Source of the DNA: Sphingobacteriaceae bacterium
GTDB lineage: Bacteria > Bacteroidota > Bacteroidia > Sphingobacteriales > Sphingobacteriaceae
DNA length: 64,000 bases
Assembly: GCA_014380615.1 (NCBI GenBank)
Contig: JACMJM010000014.1
Coordinates: 62,001 to 126,000 of the forward strand
Reading direction: 5' to 3'
Shown here: positions 8,112 to 15,611 of the stretch, in pieces
How the letters are laid out: every line of letters starts with the position of its first letter
Position numbering within the stretch: position 1 is the stretch's first letter
Translations under genes and position numbers: made by a program
Notes under the pieces: generated by a model
What the model was told of the DNA's origin: nothing
The model's input: only the letters and a program-made list of their open reading frames with translations
Database searches by the model: none

Positions 8112-8882
8112 ATGTCTGCAAGTTATAAATATAAATTAAAACCCTCATTGTCTGAAACCTTCAGAGGGATAATCTGGAAAATTGAAACCGACGACAGCAA
8201 TACCATAGTAGCCGTAGAGACAAGAGATGTATCTGAAAGGATTACTTACTTTTCGGCCTTTGATTATACCAGCGGTAAATGCCTGTTCAAAGAAATCACG
8301 GTAGAGGAAGGCTGGTTTTGGAGCTTAGACCGGGTGGTTGACGGTATGGTATTTCTGCATAGCTACGTAAATGAGAGTAACCCGGAGCATAAAGGCATAA
8401 TCGCCATCGATAAAGCCGGAGATATGGCATGGCAGCAATATCATAAAACATTACACGACGTTACCGATAAGGGAATATTGGTTTATAACCCCAAAATTCA
8501 GCCTAAATTATTAGAATTAATATCACCGGCCACGGGCGATTTAATATCCGCTCCAGCAGCACCGAGTTTTTCTGTAACAAGGAACATCCTGCTGCCCGAA
8601 ATTCTGGAAGAAACCTCATCCATTAAGCATCTTTTACCCGAAAGTATTATCGGCCCTGCCTTTTATTTAAGTTTTGGAGATAAGGAAATACTTGTATTTC
8701 ATACGGATAAAGAAAAAAAAATCTGTCAGCAACTAGTTGTATACCAGCATGGAAATATAGTATTAGAAGATATTCTGGCTGAGGATATACAAAAACTTAA
8801 CCCTGAAGCGTTCTTTATCCAGAACAGCCATCTTTTCTACATACGTAACAACAAACAAGAATTTGTATCGTATTTAGTATAA
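8112..8882 (+). CDS. DUF4905-like protein of unknown function
   Basis: This 256-residue soluble protein has no signal peptide. It is rich in short beta-strand patterns (IIWKIETDDSNTIVAVETRD, YFSAFDYTSGKCLFKE) resembling propeller blades. It matches my recollection of the Sphingobacteria-restricted DUF4905 family; this is not verified. A -7 box TAATTTTG ends five bases before the ATG. It is divergent from nfeD and 34 bp ahead of the LysM gene. Confidence 0.65.
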   Translation: MSASYKYKLKPSLSETFRGIIWKIETDDSNTIVAVETRDVSERITYFSAFDYTSGKCLFKEITVEEGWFWSLDRVVDGMVFLHSYVNESNPEHKGIIAIDKAGDMAWQQYHKTLHDVTDKGILVYNPKIQPKLLELISPATGDLISAPAAPSFSVTRNILLPEILEETSSIKHLLPESIIGPAFYLSFGDKEILVFHTDKEKKICQQLVVYQHGNIVLEDILAEDIQKLNPEAFFIQNSHLFYIRNNKQEFVSYLV

Positions 8883-8916
8883 TTGCAGGCTTAATTAACT
8901 AAGGGATACTAAACAA

Positions 8917-9774
8917 ATGCGCTTTTTCTTCTCAATTTTTTGCGTTCTTTTTTCTTTCGGCGCAATAGCTAATAACTTGATCGACTCTGTAGGAGTTGAA
9001 AATCAAAACGGCAATCAGCTTATTCTTCATAAAGTACTACCCAAAGAAACTTATTATTCGATAGGCAGGATCTATAATGTTTCGCCAAGAACCATTATAG
9101 AGCAAAACAACAACATTGCTCTCCAAATCGGGATAGTTATTAAAGTGCCTACTATCCGGCCATTCGGCTCTTCGGCAAAAATCGAACCGCAAACACCTGG
9201 CAACGGAATTATTATAGATTATAAAGTTGGTCCCCGGGAATATTTGAACATGATTGCTAAACGCTTTAATACTACGGTTGAAGACATTAAGCAACTAAAC
9301 AATTTAAGAGGAAATAATCTCAGTATTGGTCAAACCCTCAAGATACGTCCGGGGCAGGGTGCCGCCGAACAGCCTGTAGTTGTTGCAGCGAAGCCTCAGG
9401 TAATAATTCCAACTTCCACTCCTGCAGCAGCCGAGACACCCGCAGAAGCTCTACCCGAGAAACCCAAAATTCCAACCAGCCGTTTAGGCTTGTCAGAACG
9501 CAATGAGCGCGGTGTAGCAGTTTGGATTACCGACGAAAACCTTGATGGAACAAAAATGCTGGCTCTACATAGAACAGCTCCGATTGGCACCGTGGTTAAG
9601 GTTACAAACCCCATGACTGACAGAGTTACTTTTGTGAAGATAGTTGGTAAGTTTACTGAAAATGAAACCACTAAAGATGTTATCATTGTGATAACAAAAG
9701 CTACAGCTGAACTGCTTGGTGCTTTAGATAAAAGATTTCAGGTTACTATAGATTACGGCATGCCGAATGAATAA
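8917..9774 (+). CDS. secreted double-LysM protein with RlpA-like C-terminal domain
   Basis: This 285-residue protein has a signal peptide (FFFSIFCVLFSFGAIA). Two LysM peptidoglycan-binding repeats follow: about 35-78 (HKVLPKETYYSIGRIYNVS) and about 101-145 (DYKVGPREYLNMIAKRFNTT). A Pro/Ala-rich linker (about 150-185) leads to a C-terminal domain resembling the double-psi barrel of RlpA (GVAVWITDE...GTVVKVTNPMTDR). It probably binds the cell wall. It overlaps the uridine kinase gene by 8 bp, so the two are translationally linked. Confidence 0.82.
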   Translation: MRFFFSIFCVLFSFGAIANNLIDSVGVENQNGNQLILHKVLPKETYYSIGRIYNVSPRTIIEQNNNIALQIGIVIKVPTIRPFGSSAKIEPQTPGNGIIIDYKVGPREYLNMIAKRFNTTVEDIKQLNNLRGNNLSIGQTLKIRPGQGAAEQPVVVAAKPQVIIPTSTPAAAETPAEALPEKPKIPTSRLGLSERNERGVAVWITDENLDGTKMLALHRTAPIGTVVKVTNPMTDRVTFVKIVGKFTENETTKDVIIVITKATAELLGALDKRFQVTIDYGMPNE

Positions 9775-10417
9775 ACCCTTTATTGTAGGTATCGCAGGGG
9801 GAAGTGGATCGGGTAAAACTTTTTTTTTGAATTGCTTTTTAAAGCATTTTGATAAAAGTCAGATTTCGCTGGTTTCTCAGGATGATTATTATATCCCGGT
9901 TGGAGAAATGTCTGCCGAGGAAAACAAACAATACAACTTTGATCTGCCTTCAACTATCGACAAAGCTCTGTTTTTAGAGCATATCAATACATTGATAGCT
10001 GGTGAAACTGTTTACAAAAAAGAATATACTTTTAATAATGCATCGGCAACTCCAAAGTTGCTTGAATTAAAGCCCGCACCTATATTGATCGTAGAGGGCT
10101 TATTTATTTTACATTTTGAAGAAATTGCCCGAATACTCGATTTAAAGATATTTTTAGATACTGAAGAGGAAATTGCCTTACAGCGAAGATTAAAGCGCGA
10201 TTTGATAGAACGAGGCTATTCGGAAGAAGATATTTTATATAAATGGCACAACCATGTAGTGCCGGCTTATCGTGAATATTTGTTACCATTTAAAAACAAC
10301 TGTCATAATGTAGTTAGTAATAACACGCAGATAGCAGAAGATATTATTCGAGTTTCTAAGGATATATCGGAGGACTTAAAACAAAAAATACAGTTCCTAT
10401 CAAAATCAGAACTTTAG
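9767..10417 (+). CDS. udk: uridine kinase family protein
   Basis: This 216-residue P-loop kinase phosphorylates uridine/cytidine in pyrimidine salvage. The Walker A is GIAGGSGSGKTFF at residues 8-20. QDDYYIP and FDLPSTIDKALF match the nucleoside-binding part, and RRLKRDLIERGYSEEDILYKW matches the lid. Its start overlaps the end of the LysM gene, and its stop overlaps the convergent scoB stop by 4 bp. Length and motifs fit Udk, although phosphoribulokinase relatives share the fold. Confidence 0.87.
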   Translation: MNKPFIVGIAGGSGSGKTFFLNCFLKHFDKSQISLVSQDDYYIPVGEMSAEENKQYNFDLPSTIDKALFLEHINTLIAGETVYKKEYTFNNASATPKLLELKPAPILIVEGLFILHFEEIARILDLKIFLDTEEEIALQRRLKRDLIERGYSEEDILYKWHNHVVPAYREYLLPFKNNCHNVVSNNTQIAEDIIRVSKDISEDLKQKIQFLSKSEL

Positions 10418-11070
10418 AAGTCCATTTCTGGGATATCACCTTCAATAATCAATTTTCCAGCCGTTGCCGCTTTTATTTCATCAACCGATACTCCGGGAGC
10501 TCGTTCCAAAAGCTTAAAGCCACCTTGGGGTAAAACATCCAAAACCGCCAGTTCGGTAACAATTTTTTTCACGCAGTTTACTCCGGTTAAGGGCAGGGAA
10601 CATTTTGGAAGTAACTTACTTTCTCCAGCCTTATTTACATGCTGCATAGCAACAATTATATTTTTTGCCGATGCCACCAAATCCATTGCACCTCCCATAC
10701 CTTTCACCAGTTTGCCGGGTATTTTCCAATTGGCGATATCGCCGTTCTCCGATACCTCCATCGCTCCCAGAATAGTGAGATCGATTTTTTGAGCCCTAAT
10801 CATACCAAAACTCATTGCCGAATCGAAAAAAGCAGAGCCCTTTAAGGTGGTTATGGTTTGTTTACCCGCATTGATCAGGTCAGGATCTTCTTCACCCTCA
10901 TACGGAAAGGGCCCCATACCAAGCAAGCCGTTTTCCGACTGCAATACAACGCTCATTTTTTCGGGAATAAAGTTGGCTACAAGGGTTGGAATCCCGATAC
11001 CCAGGTTCACATAATAACCATCTTTGATTTCTTTCGCTATTCGTTGAGCTATTCCGTTCTTATCCAGCAT
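10414..11070 (-). CDS. scoB: 3-oxoacid CoA-transferase subunit B
   Basis: This 218-residue beta subunit of succinyl-CoA:3-ketoacid CoA-transferase moves CoA between succinyl-CoA and acetoacetate. It carries the family block YYVNLGIGIPTLVANF and the catalytic glutamate in QSENGLLGMGPFP, and later GGAMDLVASAKNIIVAM. It starts 2 bp after the scoA stop, forming a two-gene operon. Close relatives acting on acetate/acetoacetate (AtoA) or adipate cannot be excluded by eye. Confidence 0.93.
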   Translation of the reverse strand: MLDKNGIAQRIAKEIKDGYYVNLGIGIPTLVANFIPEKMSVVLQSENGLLGMGPFPYEGEEDPDLINAGKQTITTLKGSAFFDSAMSFGMIRAQKIDLTILGAMEVSENGDIANWKIPGKLVKGMGGAMDLVASAKNIIVAMQHVNKAGESKLLPKCSLPLTGVNCVKKIVTELAVLDVLPQGGFKLLERAPGVSVDEIKAATAGKLIIEGDIPEMDF

Positions 11071-11072
11071 AA

Positions 11073-11771
11073 TCAGCGTATTCTAACAGTTTTCTGTTCA
11101 ATCCGTTTTTCATAGTTCTTCCCTTCAAAAATCCTTTGCACAAATACTCCGGGTGTATGAATATGATCGGGATCAAGCTCACCGGCAGGAACTAAATGCT
11201 CTACTTCTGCAATTGTTATTTTTCCTGCCATTGCCATAACGTGATTAAAATTGCGGGCTGTAGCTTTGTAAATAAGATTTCCGGCTGTGTCTCCTTTCCA
11301 GGCTTTTACCAGGGCGAAGTCGGCATCAAAAGCCAGCTCCATTAAATAATCTTTACCATTAAAGTTTCTTATCTCTTTACCCTCCGCTATTTCTGTTCCG
11401 ACACCGGCGGGAGTGAATATTGCAGGCATACCATATCCAGCAGCCATGCAGCGAGTTGCCAGAGTTCCTTGCGGGATGAGTTCCACTTCAAGTTCGCCCG
11501 AAAGCAATTGACGTTCGAACTCTGCGTTCTCACCAACATACGATGCGATCATCTTTTTCAACTGCCGCTGTTTTAGCATTAAACCGAGGCCAAAATCGTC
11601 AACTCCGGCATTGTTAGAAATACAGGTAAGATTGAGAATATTTTTCTTTACGAGTGCTGAGATACAATTCTCCGGAATTCCGCAGAGCCCAAAACCACCC
11701 AGCATCAAGGTCATGCCATCAATGATATCAGCGATAGCGGTCTCTGCGTTTGCGACTACTTTATTTATCAT
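11073..11771 (-). CDS. scoA: 3-oxoacid CoA-transferase subunit A
   Basis: This is the 232-residue alpha subunit. The frame is open from a TTG at 11807, but the ATG at 11771 (MINKVVANAETAI) matches the usual N-terminus. Family motifs are LMLGGFGLCGIPENCI, SNNAGVDDFGLGLML, GTLATRCMAAGYGMPAIFTPAGVGT and the C-terminal PAGELDPDHIHTPGVFVQRI. It is the first gene of the scoAB operon and is divergent from the Cys-rich microprotein gene. Confidence 0.94.
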   Translation of the reverse strand: MINKVVANAETAIADIIDGMTLMLGGFGLCGIPENCISALVKKNILNLTCISNNAGVDDFGLGLMLKQRQLKKMIASYVGENAEFERQLLSGELEVELIPQGTLATRCMAAGYGMPAIFTPAGVGTEIAEGKEIRNFNGKDYLMELAFDADFALVKAWKGDTAGNLIYKATARNFNHVMAMAGKITIAEVEHLVPAGELDPDHIHTPGVFVQRIFEGKNYEKRIEQKTVRIR

Positions 11772-11836
11772 AACTCTAATCAGATACAAGATAAACGAAA
11801 TCTTCAAAAAAATTGTTTAGAACAATTCTAAATAAG

Positions 11837-11844
11837 TACCTTTG
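11837..11844 (+). promoter_or_regulatory. -7 promoter box of the microprotein gene
   Basis: TACCTTTG matches TAnnTTTG and ends five bases before the ATG at 11850, as at several other genes in the window. Confidence 0.55.
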
Positions 11845-11849
11845 CTCTA

Positions 11850-12017
11850 ATGGAAATCATCTGCCCGGCCAATTTGAATATCGACGAGAGAACTCTCCCC
11901 ACTGATCCGGAGTTTGCGAAGGGCTTCGCCAGCTTTTTATCCTGCTGCGATCAAAAAAAATGCTGTAAAAAATACAAAAAGGGCAAACGTTGTAAAAAGT
12001 GCCCGGGAAGGCAATAA
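11850..12017 (+). CDS. 55-residue Cys/Lys-rich microprotein
   Basis: Translation gives MEIICPANLNIDERTLPTDP followed by an FxxGFxSFLSCC segment, then a very basic tail with paired and spaced cysteines (CC, CC, CxxC) and about a dozen lysines. Seven Cys lie in or near the last 25 residues (eight with C5). No signal peptide is visible. The pattern suggests a small zinc-binding or nucleic-acid-binding protein, but the family is unknown to me. Support for coding comes from a promoter box five bases before the ATG, the organised cysteine pattern and the lack of any other gene in the gap. Confidence 0.6.
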   Translation: MEIICPANLNIDERTLPTDPEFAKGFASFLSCCDQKKCCKKYKKGKRCKKCPGRQ

Positions 12018-12027
12018 TAGTCGAAGA

Positions 12028-12097
12028 GTCACCCTGAACCCGTCGAAGGGTTGTGAGGTGGATTACCAGCTCTATGCTTCGACGGGCTCAACATGAC
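12028..12097. repeat. imperfect inverted repeat (CCCGTCGAAG family)
   Basis: The arm at 12028-12050 (GTCACCCTGAACCCGTCGAAGG) is the imperfect reverse complement of the arm at 12076-12097 (GCTTCGACGGGCTCAACATGAC). The loop is about 25 nt. It is the same family as the repeat at 6109-6120. Confidence 0.75.
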
Positions 12098-12122
12098 GCT
12101 ACCTGATTCCTATTAAACCATT

Positions 12123-12911
12123 TTATCGTCCATCTCCATCCAATAGATTTCCCAGACCGCCTAATAAACTTCCTTCTTCTTTTCTGTTGGTTGCATAAGA
12201 TAATATTCGACCTGCCAGCCTGCTTATCGGCAAGGTTTGAATCCAGACTTTACCTGGTCCCTGCAATGTGGCAAAAAACACGCCCTCACCACCGAAAAAA
12301 GTATTTTTTATACCTCCAACAAATTGGATGTCGTAATTGATATCCCTAGTAAAGGCAACTATGCAGCCTGTATCAATCTTCAATATTTCGCCGGGTTGTA
12401 ACGTTTTTTCGGTAACGTGGCCACCCGCATGAACGAAAGCCATACCATCACCCTCAAGTTTCTGCATGATAAAGCCTTCTCCTCCAAATAGTCCGACCCC
12501 TAATTTTCGTTGAAACTCAATACTAATGCTTACGCCCTTGGCCGCGCATAAGAATGAATCTTTTTGGCAGGTAACCTTCCCTCCCAGTTGAGACAAATCA
12601 AGCGGAATAATTTTTCCCGGATACGGAGATGCGAAGCTTACCTTCTTTTTTCCCTGAGCGATATTGGTAAAGGCGGTCATAAATAAGCTCTCGCCGGTAA
12701 GCAAACGTTTGCCTGCGCTGAAGATCTTACCCATAAAACCCGATTGCTGCTGGCTGCCATCACCAAAAATGGTTTGCATTTGTATACCATCTTCCATCAT
12801 CATAAAAGCACCTGCTTCTGCCACTGCTGTTTCCTGAGGATCAAGTTCTACCTCAACATACTGCATTTCTTCGCCATGTATGCGATAGTCTATTTCGTGA
12901 TTGCTAATCAT
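12123..12911 (-). CDS. TIGR00266 / AIM24 family protein
   Basis: This 262-residue soluble protein has the family pattern: [19 protein letters not shown] near the N-terminus, [15 protein letters not shown], and [22 protein letters not shown] and [20 protein letters not shown] in the second half. It forms a trimeric beta-barrel-like fold related to mitochondrial AIM24. The molecular role in bacteria is not established. It is divergent from the GreA-like gene, with a 119-bp shared promoter region. Confidence 0.9.
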   Translation of the reverse strand: MISNHEIDYRIHGEEMQYVEVELDPQETAVAEAGAFMMMEDGIQMQTIFGDGSQQQSGFMGKIFSAGKRLLTGESLFMTAFTNIAQGKKKVSFASPYPGKIIPLDLSQLGGKVTCQKDSFLCAAKGVSISIEFQRKLGVGLFGGEGFIMQKLEGDGMAFVHAGGHVTEKTLQPGEILKIDTGCIVAFTRDINYDIQFVGGIKNTFFGGEGVFFATLQGPGKVWIQTLPISRLAGRILSYATNRKEEGSLLGGLGNLLDGDGR

Positions 12912-13030
12912 TTGAATGTTTTTTAGTTCTTGGATTGACGTTGAATGTATCTGTTACAAATGTATCCGCAGAAAATTATTTAGCAAAGCATATTATTCAA
13001 TTAAACCTCAATATTTAGTTCCTTTGCGGG

Positions 13031-13483
13031 ATGCAAATTTTAAAACGAGCATTGCTCGAGAAGTGCTCCCAGTACGTTGAAGAACGAATTAAGTCGGCTG
13101 AGAACGCTATAACCTCTGCTAAAGAAGCATCTCAGGACGACACCAAAAGCAGTGCGGGAGATAAATACGAAACAACCAGGGAAATGATGCAGCAGGAGAT
13201 TAGCAGAAATGAGGCTCAATTATATGAGGCTATGAAGCTGAAACACCAGTTATCTCAAATTTCTATTGATAAATCTTCAGATTCAATTCAAAACGGAAGT
13301 GTGGCAATAACCGACAACGGAAATTTCTTCATTTCCATTAGTGCTGGCTTACTTACTATAGAAAATGAATCATTTTTTGCTATATCCTCTTTTTCGCCGA
13401 TAGGTAAGCAATTAATAGGATTGAGGACGGGCGGAATGTTTAGTTTTAACAGCAAAGATTATACAATCCTCGATATCAAATAA
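13031..13483 (+). CDS. GreA/GreB-like protein with N-terminal coiled coil
   Basis: This 150-residue protein has a predicted helical hairpin at about 1-80. At its tip is DDTKSSAGDKYETTREMM, an acidic loop reminiscent of the GreA tip that enters the RNA polymerase secondary channel. The C-terminal half (about 90-150) is a small beta domain, as in GreA-C. It lacks the standard GreA sequence, so it is a divergent relative; transcript-cleavage activity is only inferred. A TTCCTTTG -7-like box lies three bases before the ATG. Confidence 0.6.
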   Translation: MQILKRALLEKCSQYVEERIKSAENAITSAKEASQDDTKSSAGDKYETTREMMQQEISRNEAQLYEAMKLKHQLSQISIDKSSDSIQNGSVAITDNGNFFISISAGLLTIENESFFAISSFSPIGKQLIGLRTGGMFSFNSKDYTILDIK

Positions 13484-13484
13484 A

Positions 13485-13514
13485 AAAGCCATTGCCGTGA
13501 TCGACAATGGCTTT
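13485..13514. terminator. bidirectional terminator between convergent genes
   Basis: AAAGCCATTG (13485-13494) pairs with CAATGGCTTT (13505-13514) around a 10-nt loop. A or T runs flank it on both strands. Confidence 0.8.
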
Positions 13515-13530
13515 AGGGTTAACCAATATT

Positions 13531-13728
13531 TTAGTGTTGTACCGAATCAACGCTAGCAGCAGCTGCAGAATCAACAGTATCAGCAACAGCACCTAAAGAA
13601 TCAGTAGTAACTTCTGCAGTTGAATCAATTGAATCAGCAGCATTATCTTCAGTTTTAGTAGATTGACAAGCAGCGGCTGACAATGTGATAGCTAAAGCAA
13701 GGAATCCGAATTTGAATAGATTTTTCAT
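13531..13728 (-). CDS. small Ala/Asp/Ser-rich lipoprotein
   Basis: This 65-residue protein has an N-terminal leader MKNLFKFGFLALAITLSAAAC with a lipobox (SAAAC), so Cys21 should be lipidated. The mature part is short, acidic and low-complexity, with repeated DS/AAD/TDS units, and is probably disordered. Such proteins are common in this group. No function can be assigned. Confidence 0.72.
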   Translation of the reverse strand: MKNLFKFGFLALAITLSAAACQSTKTEDNAADSIDSTAEVTTDSLGAVADTVDSAAAASVDSVQH

Positions 13729-13790
13729 AATGTTTTGTTTGTTTTATTCTTAATACACAATAATGAAATAGGTAACCCTTTCGAAAGAAT

Positions 13791-14498
13791 TTAAATCGGA
13801 ATTAATTCACAAAACCAAAAACCCTTAGTTTGACCCACGCTCGAACACACCTTATCCCCTTTCACTTCTAAGGGTTTATATACTTTTTCGCCCTTAGTAA
13901 ATGCAACAGGTTTCTTGAAAATAGGGCCGTCAAAACAAAACGTGTGAAACTCGCCATTTTCTCCGCATGGATCAACGTTTTCTGGTAAGGAATGGATAAA
14001 ATCAACATCAATTTCTGCACCAACCTGGTCTTCACCCAAATAAAAATCGTTTACACAACAGGTAACTGTTTTAAAACCCAGTTCCAAAAATCGTTCAATC
14101 AGGAATTTTGTATCCTTTTTCCATAATGGGAATACAGCTTTCATACCGATCTTGTCGAGATTATTTTCACGGTACTGACGTAAATCTTCCAGGAAAATAT
14201 CGCCGAATATAACATGCTCAATTCCTTCTGTTTTCATCGAAAGAAGTAATTGCTCCATATTACGCTCATATTCCGCATTGCTCCCTTCGCGTACATAAAC
14301 AATTTTTAGTTCGATACCGATCGATTGAGCTTGCCTTTTTAATAATTCCTCCTGTACCCCATGCATCGAGATGCGCTTGAAATTTTCATTAACCGTTGTA
14401 AGAAGGTATTTTATGTCGTATTCTCCCTCTTTTAAAACTTCGTACAAGCAAAGGGACGAATCCTTTCCGCCGCTCCAGCAGAATATGGCTTTTTTCAT
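13791..14498 (-). CDS. Dph6-like PP-loop ATPase (diphthine-ammonia ligase family)
   Basis: This 235-residue cytoplasmic protein has an N-terminal PP-loop CWSGGKDSSLCLYE, the family block FGDIFLEDLRQYRE and the C-terminal signature DPCGENGEFHTFCFDGP. These place it in the Dph6/MJ0570 adenine-nucleotide hydrolase family. Bacteria do not make diphthamide, so it must have another job. It is the third gene of the cobalamin riboswitch operon (11 bp after the btuG-like gene). That suggests a role linked to corrinoid salvage or nucleotide-loop chemistry, but this is inference from position only. Confidence 0.85.
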   Translation of the reverse strand: MKKAIFCWSGGKDSSLCLYEVLKEGEYDIKYLLTTVNENFKRISMHGVQEELLKRQAQSIGIELKIVYVREGSNAEYERNMEQLLLSMKTEGIEHVIFGDIFLEDLRQYRENNLDKIGMKAVFPLWKKDTKFLIERFLELGFKTVTCCVNDFYLGEDQVGAEIDVDFIHSLPENVDPCGENGEFHTFCFDGPIFKKPVAFTKGEKVYKPLEVKGDKVCSSVGQTKGFWFCELIPI

Positions 14499-14509
14499 TT
14501 TTCTTAAAG

Positions 14510-15601
14510 CTATTTAACTACAAAGGAGAATCCAGACGGAAGCGGTCCGGCAGTAAAAGAATACTTCTGCTTACCTGTTTTATCATAAGCAAAAACTTTA
14601 CCCGCATTTACATAATCTTTGGCATCTGCAATATATACATCACCCGAAACAGGGTCAACTCCGATACCATAAGGCGTTTGTATAGTTGAAGCTGTTCCGT
14701 CGGTTATTAAACTCTGGCTTATTACAGTTTCGTTTTTTACATCCAGCACTCTATATGATTTTTCTCCTGAAATATAACTGAAGGTGTAAGTATAAGCGAT
14801 ATCATTATGAATAGTAAGACTTGTGATCTCAAAATCAAATACCTTTTTAATGCTACCGGTAGTAGAGTTAATTACATATAATTTAGAATTTACAAGAGGT
14901 TCTGTACCATAAGAACGCCCTCGCGAAACAACATATAAATCGCCATATTGATCTGCTTCTATATGAGACATATTGATATCAACCGTAAACTTGGTAAGTT
15001 CGGTTAAAGTAGTTAGATCAATAACCGAGATTGTATTATCATAAGTAGGATGATTGTATTCTCCCGAATTTGTGACATATAGTTTATTCCCTACCACCGC
15101 CATGTGAGCAGGCTCTTTACCTACCGGGATAGACTTTTGGATATTAAGACTTACGGTGTCAATAACATATACCTTATCATCCTGTGCGCTAATGAAAATC
15201 TTTCCATTAGCTGAAGTGATATTTTTTGGTGAGGTTCCGTCCATTTCAATCGTCTTAATAGATTTGATGGAATTCTTATCTACTACTTCAACAATCTCAG
15301 AACCACCTACTACGATATACATTTTAGAGCCATATACGTGCATGTCTTGCGCAAGATCTCCCAACGTTCCTATCTGAGGATTTGCGGAGCTATAAATATT
15401 CGCCGTTACCGCTCCACTGCCAAAGTCGAAGTAAGACAGAGACGCATTATTTGCACCCCATCCACCTTCGTTAAGAACAAAAACTCCGGATGTAACTTGC
15501 ACATAAGGTTCTGCTTCCTTGTCTTTGCGACATGATGAGAATACAAAAACGCCTACAAGTGCCAAAACTGCGCTTAATTTAAATCTACTGATGATATTCA
15601 T
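14510..15601 (-). CDS. surface lipoprotein beta-propeller, BtuG-like cobalamin binder
   Basis: This 363-residue protein has a lipoprotein leader (VGVFVFSSC, Cys near residue 24). YncE/DUF5074-type propeller blades fill the rest: GVFVLNEGGWGANNASLSY, DAQDMHVYG-like blades, KNITSANGKIFISAQDDKVY, GVDPVSGDVYIADAKDY. In Bacteroides, BtuG is a seven-bladed propeller lipoprotein that binds B12 and sits on BtuB. The location here, 10 bp after a TonB-dependent receptor and under a cobalamin riboswitch, makes this the likely equivalent. Cobalamin binding itself cannot be read from the sequence. Confidence 0.82.
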   Translation of the reverse strand: MNIISRFKLSAVLALVGVFVFSSCRKDKEAEPYVQVTSGVFVLNEGGWGANNASLSYFDFGSGAVTANIYSSANPQIGTLGDLAQDMHVYGSKMYIVVGGSEIVEVVDKNSIKSIKTIEMDGTSPKNITSANGKIFISAQDDKVYVIDTVSLNIQKSIPVGKEPAHMAVVGNKLYVTNSGEYNHPTYDNTISVIDLTTLTELTKFTVDINMSHIEADQYGDLYVVSRGRSYGTEPLVNSKLYVINSTTGSIKKVFDFEITSLTIHNDIAYTYTFSYISGEKSYRVLDVKNETVISQSLITDGTASTIQTPYGIGVDPVSGDVYIADAKDYVNAGKVFAYDKTGKQKYSFTAGPLPSGFSFVVK

Positions 15602-15611
15602 ATTTATATAA

